Positions 43,979-54,791 of a DNA stretch of 64,000 nucleotides are shown one piece after another. Under the pieces are notes generated by a model. The model was given only the letters and a program-made list of their open reading frames with translations, did not search any database and was not told the DNA's origin. The position numbers and the translations under genes were made by a program. The DNA is from Closterium sp. NIES-65. Lineage: Eukaryota; Streptophyta; Zygnematophyceae; Desmidiales; Closteriaceae. The stretch lies in NCBI GenBank assembly GCA_948144175.1, contig CANXME010002102.1, forward strand, positions 310,001 to 374,000, written 5' to 3'. The number at the start of each line of letters is the position of its first letter. Positions within the stretch are counted from its first letter, which is position 1.

Positions 43979-45071
43979 TGTTGGTGTAAGGGCCTAATAA
44001 ACTCAAGCTATTAAGACTTTATCACACTTAAAACCTCTCCTCGGGGTCACCTCCAAGGGTCCTTGGGTGCCTGGTACAAGACCAGCCCCTATCCTCGGGT
44101 CCGAGTTTGTAGAGAGAGGAATCAAGAGGGACTTAGTCAAAACAGCAAGAGTACCTTGAACGTCGCGCAGCGTATCGTGCAGACCGTCGATCGGATTAAG
44201 CTGAGAATTTCCTATATCGAAGCTCACTCTAAGAGCTTTAAAATAAGCCAAGTTGCCTCGCGAAAAGTTCTGCCATTACGAAGTTATGGCTCGGACAGCG
44301 TTAGCCTAGCGTTGGAGTGCTAGCGTACTAGCGTTGACTCGGGTAGCATTCCGCCGTCGCACCGCGTAGACAAGAAATTCCAGCAAGGAAGGAATTCGCT
44401 TGAATCAATTTCACTATCTTCAGGTACAAACAGAGAAGGAATAAATAGTTCTAGCTAGCAAGGACCTTGGGAATGAACCTGAGAACAACCAGGGATCATC
44501 CCAAATAATTCCAAGCAACAGAACCAACCTGGCTGGACAAAACAGCAGGTGGTAGGTTGGTAAACAACCTCTGGTTCTGTTTTTCCAACCTGGGAAAACA
44601 ACAACCAGGTTCAGGTCCTAAAAACAGAACCTGTTTTGTCTTTGCCCAACCAGCCAAATGCTGGTTCCGCTGGTTTCCCCTGGCCCTGTAGCATGCAGAT
44701 ACAGACAAACAACATCCAACCTTCACCTAAATTGTACCCCTATAGTGCCTGCCCTGCTACACTATAGTCAACCAAACAAAACAGTACAATTTCGAGTTGG
44801 ATAGAACTGAATCTGCGCAATCAAGTAAGTTGAACCGCAAAGCTTCCATCTTGGGTTCCTTTGCGAGCTCGTCCTTTCTGCTTGTACTGTTCATAGCGCG
44901 TACAATGTTATGCCGAAGCGCACATTTTGCGAGTACCTGCGAATGCTTCAAGCGAAAATTGCGAAAGCAAACAAAGACACAAACATACCATTCACACGCA
45001 AATGCATTCGCACACGCATACTCGTACAAACAGACGGCAGGATGTCGTGCAATGTGAATTTGCACCCAACA
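43979..45071 (-). repeat. Solo LTR of the 1093-bp family, minus orientation
   Basis: TGTTGGTGTAAGGG to GCACCCAACA, 1093 bp, flanked by CTAGA at 43974-43978 and 45072-45076. No internal sequence. It closely resembles the Cop-8 LTR (same AATCAAGTAAGTTGAACC variant), so it is a young insertion that then lost its body by LTR-LTR recombination. Confidence 0.95.
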
Positions 45072-47107
45072 CTAGATGCTGGTGAGGCTGCTGCTCCAGG
45101 TGCTGGTGAGTCTGCTCTCTCTGGTACTGCGCCCGCTGTCCCGTCCGGCACACTGTCGGGTCTTTACCTCCCCTCGTTCTCTACGAACTTGGTGGCGGGT
45201 TCTGCGCTCCAGGACGCGGGTGTTGACCAGTTCACCCCTGCCTACGAGCGTGTGACACACTGCACGTGTGCTCAGACGGGTCGTCACCTTGCTACCTCCA
45301 CTCGACAGCCGGGGTCGGGCCTGTACACACTGACCAGTGAGTCCCCTCAGGTAGCTGCGTCTGCTTCTTTGTCAGGTCAGCTTTCGGCCCCCTGCTCGTG
45401 TCGCGCGTTGTTGCACCAGACCCTCCTCTGGCACCACCGCCGTGGTCACCCCTCCCCTTCGCAGGGTGTCCTTGTCTTCGCGTCGTGTCCTTGTCTCTGG
45501 TCTTCCCAGGGTTCTCCCTCCCCTCCCACCCTCGCCTGCTCCTCCCTGTCTTCCCTGTGTCGAGGGGCGGCAGCGCGCCGCTCCTCACTCCTCCTCGTTC
45601 CCTCCCACAGAGGCTCCCTTGCAGACTCTCCACCTGGACGTGTGGGGCCCAGCCCGCGTCCGTGGACAGGGCCACGAGCGGTACTTCCTGCTGGTCGTCG
45701 ACGACTTCACGCGTTACATCACGGTCTTCCCCTTGCGCACCAAAGGGTGAGGTCTCTGATGTTTTTATCCCTTGGATCCGCGCTACTCGTCTCCAGCTGC
45801 GCGAGCGGTTCGGGACGAAGCTTCCCGTCCTGCGTCTGCACTCCAACACAGGTGGGGAGTTTTCGTCCGACCTCTTGGCAGCCTTCTATGCGGAGCACGG
45901 CATTCGCCAGACGTTCAAGCTTCCGGCCTCTCCGCAGCAGAATGGGGTTGCTGAACGCCGCATTGGCTTAGTCATGGAGGTCGTTCGTACCTCCAGGATC
46001 CATGCGGCTGCCCCCCATTTTCTGTGGCCGTTTGCGGTCCGATATGCTGCGCATCAGCTCAACCTCTGGCCCCGTGTCTCCTTGCCGGAAACCTCGTCCA
46101 CATTGCTGTGGACGGGGAAGGTTGGCGATGCGTCGCGTTTCCGGATCTGGGGTGCTCGTGCCTTTGTCCGCGATACCACCACGGACAAGCTCTCCGCCTG
46201 CGGTGTTCTCTGTATCTTCCTTGGCTTTGTCCCTGACGCGCCTGGTTGGCAGTTTTACCACCCCACCTCGCGCCGTGTCTTCCCCTCTCAAGACGTCACG
46301 TTCGACGAGTCGGTTCCTTTTTACCGTCTCTTCCCTTACCGCACTGCCCCTCTCCCCCCCCCGCCGCTCTTCCTCGTTCCAGGTGCTCCCCAGGTAGACC
46401 CCCTCCCCGCTCCCGGTCCTGCTCCTTCTGGTATGGCTCAGGTAGACCCTCCTCCCTTGACTGCGCCGGTTGAGGTCACTGGTGACTCAGGTCCTGCTGA
46501 GGGTGGTCCTACTCGAGGTGCTGCTTCCGGGGGTGCTGAGCAGCCTGGGGGTGCGGAGCCTGGGGTTGTTGAGCCTGGGGGTACTGAGCCTGGGGGTGCT
46601 GCACCTAGGGGCGCTGAGGCGTCTGCTGAGCAATCTCCCTGGGGCGGCCGTCTTCGTAGTCGCTCCGCTGGTACCTCGCCGCTGCACTCTCGTCGTCGAC
46701 TCCCTCTCTCCCCACAGCAGCTGCGTGAGTGGTACGTTGGCCGTCAGGGTCGCGCTGCTGGAGCTAGGGGCCTTGCTGCGGGAGCCGCTGGAGCTGGTGA
46801 CTCTGCTACTATAGTTGTTTCTGCTGGAGGTTCTGGAGCTGGTGAGGGTGCTGGAGCTGGAGGTTTTGGAGCTGCTGAGGGTGCTCGCGCTGGAGGTTCT
46901 GGAGCTGCTGCGGGTGCTCGCGCTCGAGGTTCTGGAGCTGCTGCGGGTGCTCGCGCTGAGGGTTCTGACTCTGCTGTTGCGCGGTCTCCTTGGAGTAGCC
47001 GCCTTCGTCCGCGTGTGCCTCTCACCTCACAGCAGCTGCACGACTGGTACGGTCGTCGTCAGGGTCGCGCTTCCGGAGCTTGGGGCTCTGCCGTTGGAGG
47101 TACTTGA
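45072..47107 (+). pseudogene. Cop-5 Gag end, integrase and linker
   Basis: After GESALSGTAPA the reading jumps straight to VPSGTLSGLYLPSFSTNLV: the LDSGASR protease segment present in Cop-6 is absent (about 50 codons deleted). Integrase: WHHRRGHPS and CLPC, then HLDVWGPARV, LHSNTGGEF (Asp of the second catalytic position changed to Asn) and NGVAERRIG. Frameshifts near 45455 and 45745. The linker carries GAEPG-type repeats, LSPQQLREWYVGRQ (about 46707) and LTSQQLHDWYGRRQ (about 47023), between alanine/glycine arrays. Confidence 0.85.
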
Positions 47108-47557
47108 GCTGGCGTCATTGGAGCTGGGAGTGGTCCTAGTCCTGGAGGTGCGCGTAGTGGAGGTACTGTAGCTGCTGGGGCTGGAGGTGCTGAGCCTGAG
47201 GGTGGTACTACTGGAGACCCTTGGTCTGGGGGTTTTGCTACAAGAGACACTGAGGCTGGAGACCGTGGGACTGGAGGTGCCGGTTCTGGGGGTCTTACTG
47301 AGCATCATGCGCCTGCATCACGTCCTGTCTCACCTGTCCGTTCTGGTCGTTCAGGTCGTCGTGTTCCTCGTTCGCGTCAGCCCGCTGTCACCGGCACCCA
47401 CCTCGTAGTTTGTCGTCCTTCCTCTCTTCCGCAGCGTGTTCCCCTGCCGTCCCCTCCTGCGTCTTCTCTGCCTACCATTCCTGAGCCTGAGTCTGACCGC
47501 ACCCGTGCTGCTCACCCTACTGTCACGCATCTGCTAGCCACAGTTGTCACTGATCCG
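47108..47557 (+). pseudogene. Cop-5 linker, frame-shifted part
   Basis: Repetitive GGAGGTGCT-type sequence (to about 47290) continues the alanine/glycine linker in changing frames, then SLPTIPEPESDRT leads into the pre-RT region. No independent gene. Confidence 0.65.
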
Positions 47558-49371
47558 TTGTTTGAGTCTGCTGCTGCATCTGCCTTAGTCACTGAGCTTG
47601 TTGACTTTGCTGCTACCTGTTGTCTAGACTACGCCGCTAGTCTTGTTGCTGAGTCTGAGTCCGTCTGTCCTCCGTCCTTCGGGGGAGAGTGTGCTCTTGG
47701 CACGGACGTCCTTGAGAACAGGCAGGAGGACCTTGAGTGTCTTGCAGCCGCTGCGCCTCATCGCGTGTCCATGCTGCTTCCACCTGAGGGAGACACGGAT
47801 GCACCAGACATCCCGACCCCGCGCTCTTACGCTGAGGCGATCGCGGGTGAGTACTCTTCTCAGTGGCAGACAGCCATGGACGAAGAGATGGCATCCTAGA
47901 AGTCCACAGGCACTTACGTTGACGAGGTTCCCCCTCCTGGAGCAAACATCGTCAGTGGCATGAGGATTTTCAGGGTGAAGCGGCTGCCAGGTTCTCCGCC
48001 TGTCTTCAAGTCTCGTTACGTTGCTCGAGGTTTCAGTCAGCGAGAGGGAGTAGACTTTTTCCAGACCTTCTCCCCCACCCCGAAGATGACCACTCTTTGG
48101 GTGCTACTGCACGTTTCCACTCAGCATAACTACGAGCTTCACTCTCTTGACTTCAGCACAACTTTCTTACAGGGCAGCCTGCACGAGGAGATCTGGCTCC
48201 GCCGCTCTCCTGGCTTCATTGGGTCGTTCCCTCCTGGTACCCAGTGGAGCCTCCGGCGGCCGGTCTACGGTCTCTGCCAGGCACCACATCAGTGGCACAA
48301 CACACTGAGGACTACATTTGCGGCTCTTGGGTTTGCTCCGTCGACTGCTGACCTGTCGCTGTTTCTGCGCACCGATACGTCGCTGCCGCCGTTCTACATG
48401 CTTGTGTACGTCGACGACTTGGTCTTTGTTACTGCTGACACTAAGGCTCTCGCCCTGCTGAAGTCGGAGCTCCAGAAGAGACACACGTACACAGACCTGG
48501 GTGAACTGCGCAGCTACCTTGGCTTGCAGATCTCCCGGGACAGAGCACGCCGCACCATCACACTGACTCAGTCACACATGGTGCAGCAGGTCCTTCAGCG
48601 CTTCGGCTTCACCTGGTCCTCGCCACAGCACACTCCTCTGCCTACAGGCCACTCGCTCTCAGCTCCCCATTCGGACGAGTCCGTAGAGCCGAGTGGCCCG
48701 TACCCAGAGCTGGTGGGCTGCCTCATGTACCTGATGACCTGCACTCGACCTGAGCTTGCGTACCCTCTTGGCCTTCTGGCTTGCTACGTGGCTCCTGGTC
48801 GGTACTGAAAGGTGCACATGGATGCTGCGAAGAGGGTACTGCGCTACTTGTGCGGTACATCAGCATGGGGCTCGTGCTTGGAGGGCGTAGCGCAGTTGTC
48901 CTCACTAGGCACTCATACGCTTCTTGGGTTGACGTCCAGGCTACGCAGCGGGCCTCACAGGGTTACACCTTCAGCCTTGGCTCTGGTTCAGTTTCTTGGC
49001 GTTCTACATGCTCGTCTTCTGTTCTCAGCTCCAGTTGTGAGGCTGAGATCTACGCCATAGCCATGGCTGCACAGGTATTACACAGGCTCACCTACCTGCT
49101 AACCGGCTTGGGAGAGCGGCCTCGTTCTCCTCTAGTGCTGTACGTCGACAACAAGGCCGCCATTGCCTTATGTCAGGAGCACAGAACGAAGCACATCGCT
49201 CTGCGTTACTTCCTGGCTCGAGAGTTGCACCAGCGTGGGCAGCTTCGTCTTGCTCACGTGGCCACTCGGGCCAACACTGCTGATATATTTACCAAGGCAC
49301 TTCCGTCTGGTGATCATCAGCGTTTCTGCACTTTGTTAGGCCTTGTGCCCACTTTTCCTCACTTGCTGTAG
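47558..49371 (+). pseudogene. Cop-5 reverse transcriptase and RNase H
   Basis: Pre-RT frame (47558-47899) ends at TAG replacing the tryptophan of MASWKSTGTYVD. RT continues 47960-48808: FRVKRLPGSPPVFKSRYVARG, LDFSTTFLQGSLHEEI and YVDDLVFVTAD (about 48404). A TGA at 48806-48808 and a frame step near 48870 precede RNase H (48870-49371): RHSYASW in place of GHADASW (first catalytic Asp changed), SSCEAEIYA, YVDNKAAIAL and ANTADIFTKALPS. Ends at a natural TAG. Confidence 0.88.
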
Positions 49372-49597
49372 ACTTTGTTTGTTCTGTGATCTATATATAT
49401 ACCTGCATGCTTGATCTGCTAGGTAGAGATCACTGTGCTGTTGGTGTTGCATATATACCTCTGCATGTGAACTAGCCTTGTGGCCCTTTGCTTGTGCTCA
49501 GTGTATGTGGTGACGTTGTGATCCATCCTGAGCTTGCTTTGCTTCGCTTGACTGGTCTTGTGACCCCTTGCTCTCCCCCACTTTGCCTATGGGGGTG
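49372..49597 (+). other. Cop-5 3' untranslated region and polypurine tract
   Basis: Contains TATATATATACC and a second TATATACC, then TGTGACCCCTTGCTCTCCCC and the tract CTATGGGGGTG before the LTR. It resembles the same interval of Cop-6. Confidence 0.75.
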
Positions 49598-49731
49598 TGT
49601 CGAAGTATATGCATGTTATATATGTGTAGGCTGTAGTGGGGTAGCCAATATGGGGTACAGCCCCTTTAAGGGTTTCATACTTCTACTCAACTCTTTGACA
49701 GTTGATTCATTCCTGCTGCTAGATTCTAACA
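49598..49731 (+). repeat. Cop-5 3' LTR (134 bp)
   Basis: TGTCGAAGTATATGC to GATTCTAACA; four differences from the 5' LTR. Followed by GCAGG (49732-49736), the duplication of GCGGG. Confidence 0.95.
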
Positions 49732-50580
49732 GCAGGTGCACCAACGGAAGTACCTCGAGGCGTTGGCTGCCAACTTTTGGAAGAGTGAAGGCCATGTGGC
49801 TACTCCCTTTCCCTCTCGGTACAATTGTGTGAAGGGACCAGAGGAGGAGAGTATTGGTGAAGAGGAGAGGCGCCATTTTCACTTGTTGGTGGGCAGCCTC
49901 ATGTATGTGGCGGTAAACACTCGGCCGGACGTGGCCTTTGCTACCGGGCAGCTGGCTAGGGTCGTGCAATGCCCTAATGAGGAGCAGGTAGCAGCTGGAA
50001 TGAGGGTGGCCAAGTACCTTGGCCAAACACCGACCGTTGGGCTGCAGTACTCGGCGGCAGCGCAAAGGCGCCAAAAGGGCGCGGATGGAGTTGAACCTGG
50101 GAGTTTGTTCCTCACCGCATTCTCCGATGCCTCTTATGCAACGGAACCAGAGGACATGACAAGTGTGGGAGGCTTCATCTGCTGTGTTGGTGGAGGCCCA
50201 ACTGCTTGGGAGAGCAAGAAGCAGGTTGATCAAGCATTGAGCTCAGTCGAGTCCGAGTACATGGCACTCTTCTGTGCCGTAAGGGAGATTGTGTGGCAGC
50301 GGCGTTTGTTGGCTGAATTGGGGGAGGAGCAGCAAGGACCTACCCCCAATCTACTATGACAGCCAGGGAGCCATTTAATCTTGCTAAGAACCCTGTGTTG
50401 CATGGCCTCATCAAGCACATGAGGGTGAAGTGGCATTGGACGAGGAGCATGGTGGTCGCGGGTGAAGTTGAGTTGTGCTACGTGAAGACCTCGGGGCAGC
50501 CGGCTGACATGATGACTAAGAGGCTGGTGGAGCAGCAGCATTGGAAGTGTTGCAAGCTGGCTGGGATGGCTCTGAACTGA
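49732..50580 (+). pseudogene. Cop-4 RT end and RNase H
   Basis: From the Cop-5 junction: VHQRKYLEALAANF, ATPFPS, FHLLVGSLMYVAVNTRPDVAFATGQLARVV, then RNase H with FSDASYATE, SSVESEYMALF and, after a frame step at about 50350 that damages the third aspartate motif, HGLIKHMRVKWHW and GQPADMMTKRLVEQQHW. Ends TGA 50578-50580. Only one frame step in 850 bp. Confidence 0.9.
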
Positions 50581-50621
50581 GAGAGCAACATATCCTAAGG
50601 CCAACAATCTGAGGGGGAGTT

Positions 50622-51455
50622 TGTTGGTGCAACCCTACGGTTTGCACTCGGCTTGTTGTCCGTATACGTGCAAGCGTGTGTGCATGGAATGGTATGAGGG
50701 CATGGTATAATATATATATCTCATGCTTATAATAGTGTATGAATGTTGAGTCATGATGTCGAGTGTGTGTGTCGGGTCAATAGCGAGTTATTGCTGGTCG
50801 CGTGTCACGCGGTCCTTTGTGTCCCGTGCGCGGTTTCTATTTCGTCGTGTGTCTCGTGCCCGGTTTCTCTTTTGTCGTGTGTGTGTGGAACGTTCGACGT
50901 GTCACAGGTGTGTGCAGTAGACCCATCAAGAACTCAAGGATGAGTTTGTGGTGAAGAACCAGAGCCTTGATGTCAAGATTCAAGTGATCGCGAAGCCCGC
51001 GAAAAGGGTACACCTCAAGATATTGAACATAGTTAGATTACTTTGTGTAGTGTAACATTTCACTTGGTGTAGGCCCTAGTGAAGGGTAGATTCGAGACCC
51101 TTCGTGGTTGGGGACAGTGTGACACTGTTCCACATCACTGTACCTCGGCTCTTGGAGTTTGTAGGAGCTGGAAGTCCTTCCCAACTCATAACTCTTCCTA
51201 ACTTGTGTTGTAAGACCATAGTGGCTGCCATAGTGCCGTTTGTTCAAACCAAAGCGGTGTCGTCAATACTTAGTGAAATCGTGCGATCTAAATTTCCTAT
51301 TGTAGGGGACGTTAAGACGCTCCAGATCCAAGTTGAATCAGGTCATTTGAAGCTGTGACCAGAACGCTATGAACGTTTAAAGCCGCTGTGCAGAAATCCG
51401 ACTGTGCACTCTATCTTTCGGTTTAGGCACATTGGAGCCTACTGTGACTATAACA
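50622..51455 (+). repeat. Cop-4 3' LTR (834 bp)
   Basis: TGTTGGTGCAACCCTACGG to ACTATAACA, preceded by the polypurine tract CTGAGGGGGAGTT and followed by GGAAC (51456-51460). Confidence 0.95.
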
Positions 51456-52824
51456 GGAACGCGGTGGAAAAGTCTAAGGACTGCAACTCGTAGTTACGCT
51501 GGGCTGCAATATGCGGTAACACCCGAAGAGTTGTCATCTTTGGGGTGGGAGCGAAGGTCTGGAAGAAGTCCACTTCATCTCGCTGACTGAAGCCTCTCAT
51601 CACATAACGCTCCTTGTACGTTGGTGGTGATCCAGGCGGCTGCTTCACCTTGTAGAGCCATCAGCCACTGACGACTTTCGTCGCAGGCGGTGGGACTGCG
51701 TCAACGTGAGTGCATGTAGACCTATAAGATGCCATCTGTGCCTCCTCAGCTGTTATCCAGTACGAGGCCCAAGCTCGAACTGCCTGTCCTATAGGACCTC
51801 CATTGGAAAGACAAGAGCACCCCTAGAAGACGGAAAACGAGGAGGGCCACTCAACAAGGGAACGGCGTAGTCAAGGCGGTGGGAAGAGGCAAATCTAGCG
51901 ACAGTGGCAATTAGTGCTGAGACAGATGACAGGGGTGCAGTCAGGTGAGTGACCAACGCGGACAAAACACGGGAAACGACAGGACGGGAGGCAGGGAGGT
52001 AATCGGATAACGGGTCGTGAAGCACAGTGAGGGACGACTCATGAGGCTGTGGAAGGACTGAAGGAGGTGGAACAAGAGTGCGGAGAACAAGGTGAGACGA
52101 TCCGTCTGCACGGTAACGAGATCGACGGGGATCTGGAGACACAGCACGAATGAGGGGAGAATGACGAATCCAATGGGACGAGGAAAGGGACTGGACGGGA
52201 GGAACTGGAGGGGACAGTAGGGGACCGCGAACCAAGCATGGAAGTGGTGGGTCGGGCAGGTCGCGCAAACGCAGTCGCTGCTGCTCCGCCTCTTCTGACG
52301 TCTGCTGCGATGGTACCTACCCTTGCTGCTGCTCCTGTGGCTCCTCCTCTGCTCTCTCTTGCTGCGGCTGCAGCTGCACCCGCTGCTTTGACTGGGACTA
52401 TTGCGCTACCCTCTCCTGCTGCGGCCATGACTCCTCTACTCTCTCCTGCCGTGACTGCAACTGCACCCGCTGCTGCACTGGTAACTCCTCCTCTACTCTC
52501 TCCTGCTGCGGCTGCAATTGCACCTGCTGCCGCAGTGGCTCCTCCTCTACTCTCTCCTGCCGCTGCGACTGTGACTGCTCCTGCTGCTGCTACTGCTGCT
52601 GCTGCTGCTGCTGCTGCTTGTGCTGCTGTTGTGCCCTCTCAAACCGCTCATGCTCCTCCCTCTCAAACTAAAGGAGACACTGCTCACGGGTCAGGAAACG
52701 TACAGTGCGCGGTGTAGGCGCCACAGTGCCAGTGGCTCCAGCTCCAGCACCCCCAGAACCAGCACCTCCACCACCGACACCCCCGGGGCCTCCAGTACCT
52801 CTCGTACGAACACCCCCAGGCTCC
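51456..52824 (-). pseudogene. Cop-3 linker and start of RT
   Basis: Minus-strand reading from 52824: alanine/glycine linker (GGAGSGGAGAGATG, then a run of GCT/GCC-type repeats at about 52290-52640), then VSRVLSALVTHLTAPLSSVSALI and FASSHRLDYAVPLL, the pre-RT region seen in Cop-5 and Cop-6. A stop near 51789 and damage to about 51650 follow, then FRVKQPPGSPPTYKERYVMRGFSQ and LDFSTAF up to the Cop-4 junction. The sequence to the right belongs to a LINE. Confidence 0.8.
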
Positions 52825-53571
52825 TTTTTTTTTTTTTTTTTTGAATGCGTTTGCACTATAGCAAATGCAAGTACATTTCCAGTCGTAACTGTATTCAGGA
52901 GAGGACCGACTCCACGGCCTTAACCTGCGTTGCCCCTCTCCTCCCAGCTTCTGCAGGGGGCGATGAAAGGTCCTAGGGTTCTGCCAAATGGATAGAAAAT
53001 TATCCTTCCATGTGGCCTGCTCACCTGGGTTGCATATTCTATTTACCGCCGCTCTCTCGTCTGTTGCCAACCCCCGCCACGGGCCACGTGGCACCATTGC
53101 CACCGCATAACGGTCGACGCCCTTGATTTTTTCTGCCCTGTAAATCCGCGCATGCCTCATAAAATCGCAGATCGCCGCCCTCGCCACTTTCTTCATCTGG
53201 AATCTTTCATTCCTGTACACCGCATCCACCCTGGCCAGCCAATTGCGCCGCATTGATACCGCTGTCAGCGTTGTTCCTGGAAAGCCCGACTTCGTGGCTC
53301 CCTCTTGGAACAGCATGTCTCCCAATGACCGCACTTGCACGCCTGGATTCGTCATCTGGAGCGAGCTGAGCAGCGCGCCGATGACCGGTTGAATCACCGG
53401 GCAGAGCAGCATGCAGTGGTCTAGGGTTTCAGGGGCTCCACAGTGTGGGCAGACCTCCCTGGGGCCCAGTAACACCAGCCTCTCTGCGACCTGGAGGTTC
53501 TTGCTGTGCATCCTAAGCACCACGTCTCTCGCTCTGTATGAGACGACCAAAGAGTCGCGCCTTTGCAGCAC
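52825..53571 (-). pseudogene. LINE ORF2 C-terminus with zf-RVT zinc finger and poly(A)
   Basis: The frame reads VLRMHSKNLQVAERLVLL, then CPHCGAPETLDHCMLLC (CX2CX7HX4C, the zf-RVT finger), followed by helical sequence (RNWLARVDAVYRNERFQM). No stop occurs before the A run, so the frame reads lysines into Cop-3; the true stop has probably been lost by a frameshift. The finger is thought to help bind the element's RNA or target DNA. Confidence 0.85.
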
Positions 53572-53652
53572 CGATTTCTAGTCTATTTTCCTCCCCCAGT
53601 CCTCTTCCCTCTCGCCCCTTCTTCCTGACTCCGTCGTCGGGCCCGTGAGTAG

Positions 53653-54745
53653 TGTTGGGTGCAAATTCACATTGCACGACATCCTGCCGTCTGTTTGTAC
53701 GAGTATGCGTGTGCGAATGCATTTGCGTGTGAATGGTATGTTTGTGTGTTTGTTTGCTTTCGCAATTTTCGCTTGAAGCATTTGCAGGTACTCGCAAAAT
53801 GTGCGCTTCGGCATAACATTGTACGCGCTATGAACAGTACAAGCAGAAAGGACGAGCTCGCAAAGGAACCCAAGATGGAAGCTTTGCGGTTCGGCTTACT
53901 TGATTGCGCAGATTCAGTTCTATCCAACTCGAAATTGTACTGTTTTGTTTGGTTGACTATAGTGTAGCAGGGCAGGCACTATAGGGGTACAATTTAGGTG
54001 AAGGTTGGATGTTGTTTGTCTGTATCTGCATGCTACAGGGCCAGGGGAAACCAGCGGAACCAGCATTTGGCTGGTTGGGCAAAGACAAAACAGGTTCTGT
54101 TTTTAGGACCTGAACCTGGTTGTTGTTTTCCCAGGTTGGAAAAACAGAACCAGAGGTTGTTCACCAACCTATCACCTGCTATTTTGTTCAGCCAGGTTGG
54201 TTCTGTTGCTTGGAATTATTTGGGATCATCCCTGGTTGTTCCCAGGTTGATTCCCAAGGTCCTTGCTAGCTAGAGCTATTTATTCCTTCTCTGTTTGTAC
54301 CTGAATATAGTGAAATTGATTCAAGCGAATTCCTTCCTTGCTGGAATTTCTTTTCTACGCGGTGCGATGGCGGAACGCTACCCGAGTCAACGCTAGTACG
54401 CTAGCACTCCAACGCTAGGCTAACGCTGTCCGAGCCATAACTTCGTAATGGCAGAACTTTTCGCGAGGCAACTTGGCTTATTTTAAAGCTCTTAGAGTGA
54501 GCTTCGATATAGGAAATTCTCAGCTTAATCCGATCGATGGTCTGCACGATACGCTGCGCGACGTTCAAGGTACTCTTGCTGTTTTGACTAAGTCCCTCTT
54601 GATCCCTCTCTCTACAAACTCGGACCCGAGGATAGGGGCTGGTCTTGTACCAGGCACCCAAGGACCCTTGGAGGTGACCCCGAGGAGAGGTTTTAAGTGT
54701 GATAAAGTCTTAATAGCTTGAGTTTATTAGGCCCTTACACCAACA
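53653..54745 (+). repeat. Cop-9 5' LTR (1093 bp)
   Basis: TGTTGGGTGCAAATTC to CTTACACCAACA. A cluster of CAGGTT/AACCTG and ACCAG/CTGGT motifs spans about 54040-54260, upstream of a possible TATA element (CTATTTATTCC at 54277-54287). R/U5 limits cannot be placed from sequence alone. Confidence 0.96.
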
Positions 54746-54748
54746 AGC

Positions 54749-54760
54749 TGGTATCAGAGC
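54749..54760 (+). promoter_or_regulatory. Cop-9 primer-binding site (tRNA-iMet)
   Basis: TGGTATCAGAGC three bases after the LTR, complementary to the 3' end of initiator tRNA-Met. Confidence 0.93.
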
Positions 54761-54791
54761 TGCGTTATAGTGATCCTCGATATAGGTAGCT

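Larger units (their letters stand above)
19922..49731 (+). mobile_element. Cop-5: decayed short-LTR copia element, host of three further insertions
   Basis: Two 134-bp LTRs (19922-20055, 49598-49731), the duplication GCGGG/GCAGG, primer site TGGTTTCAGAGC (20056-20067) and polypurine tract CTATGGGGGTG. Its own sequence is 19922-20137, 28693-29250, 42768-43978 and 45077-49731. Insertions: Cop-6 (ACGTG), Cop-7 (GACCG/GGCCG) and a solo LTR (CTAGA). The LTRs differ at 4 of 134 positions. The Gag N-terminus and protease motif are missing. Confidence 0.92.
15962..51455 (+). mobile_element. Cop-4: decayed copia element spread over 35.5 kb by nested insertions
   Basis: LTRs at 15962-16756 and 50622-51455 with GGAAC on both outer sides. 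Its own sequence is 15962-19921 and 49732-51455, about 5.7 kb; the rest is Cop-5 and elements inside it. Primer site TGGTATCAGAGC at 16759-16770 and polypurine tract GAGGGGGAG near 50611. The coding region carries many stops and a deletion that removes the zinc knuckle and protease. Confidence 0.95.
14278..52824 (-). mobile_element. Cop-3: outermost decayed copia element of the nest
   Basis: A minus-strand element seen in two pieces, 14278-15961 (RT end, RNase H, LTR) and 51456-52824 (linker and RT start). Cop-4 was inserted between them; after removal of one GGAAC copy the RT reading continues directly from STAF to LQESMHEQI. The 5' half (Gag, protease, integrase, 5' LTR) is not in the window: at 52824/52825 the sequence changes to the poly(A) end of a LINE. 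It belongs to the short-LTR group with Cop-5 and Cop-6. Confidence 0.85.

Noticed and set aside
53659-53967. A ~100-codon open frame at the start of every 1093-bp LTR, and an 86-codon frame opposite it
   Set aside because: It is shared only because the LTR copies are homologous; length and stop differ between variants, and it lies in the U3-like part before any likely promoter.
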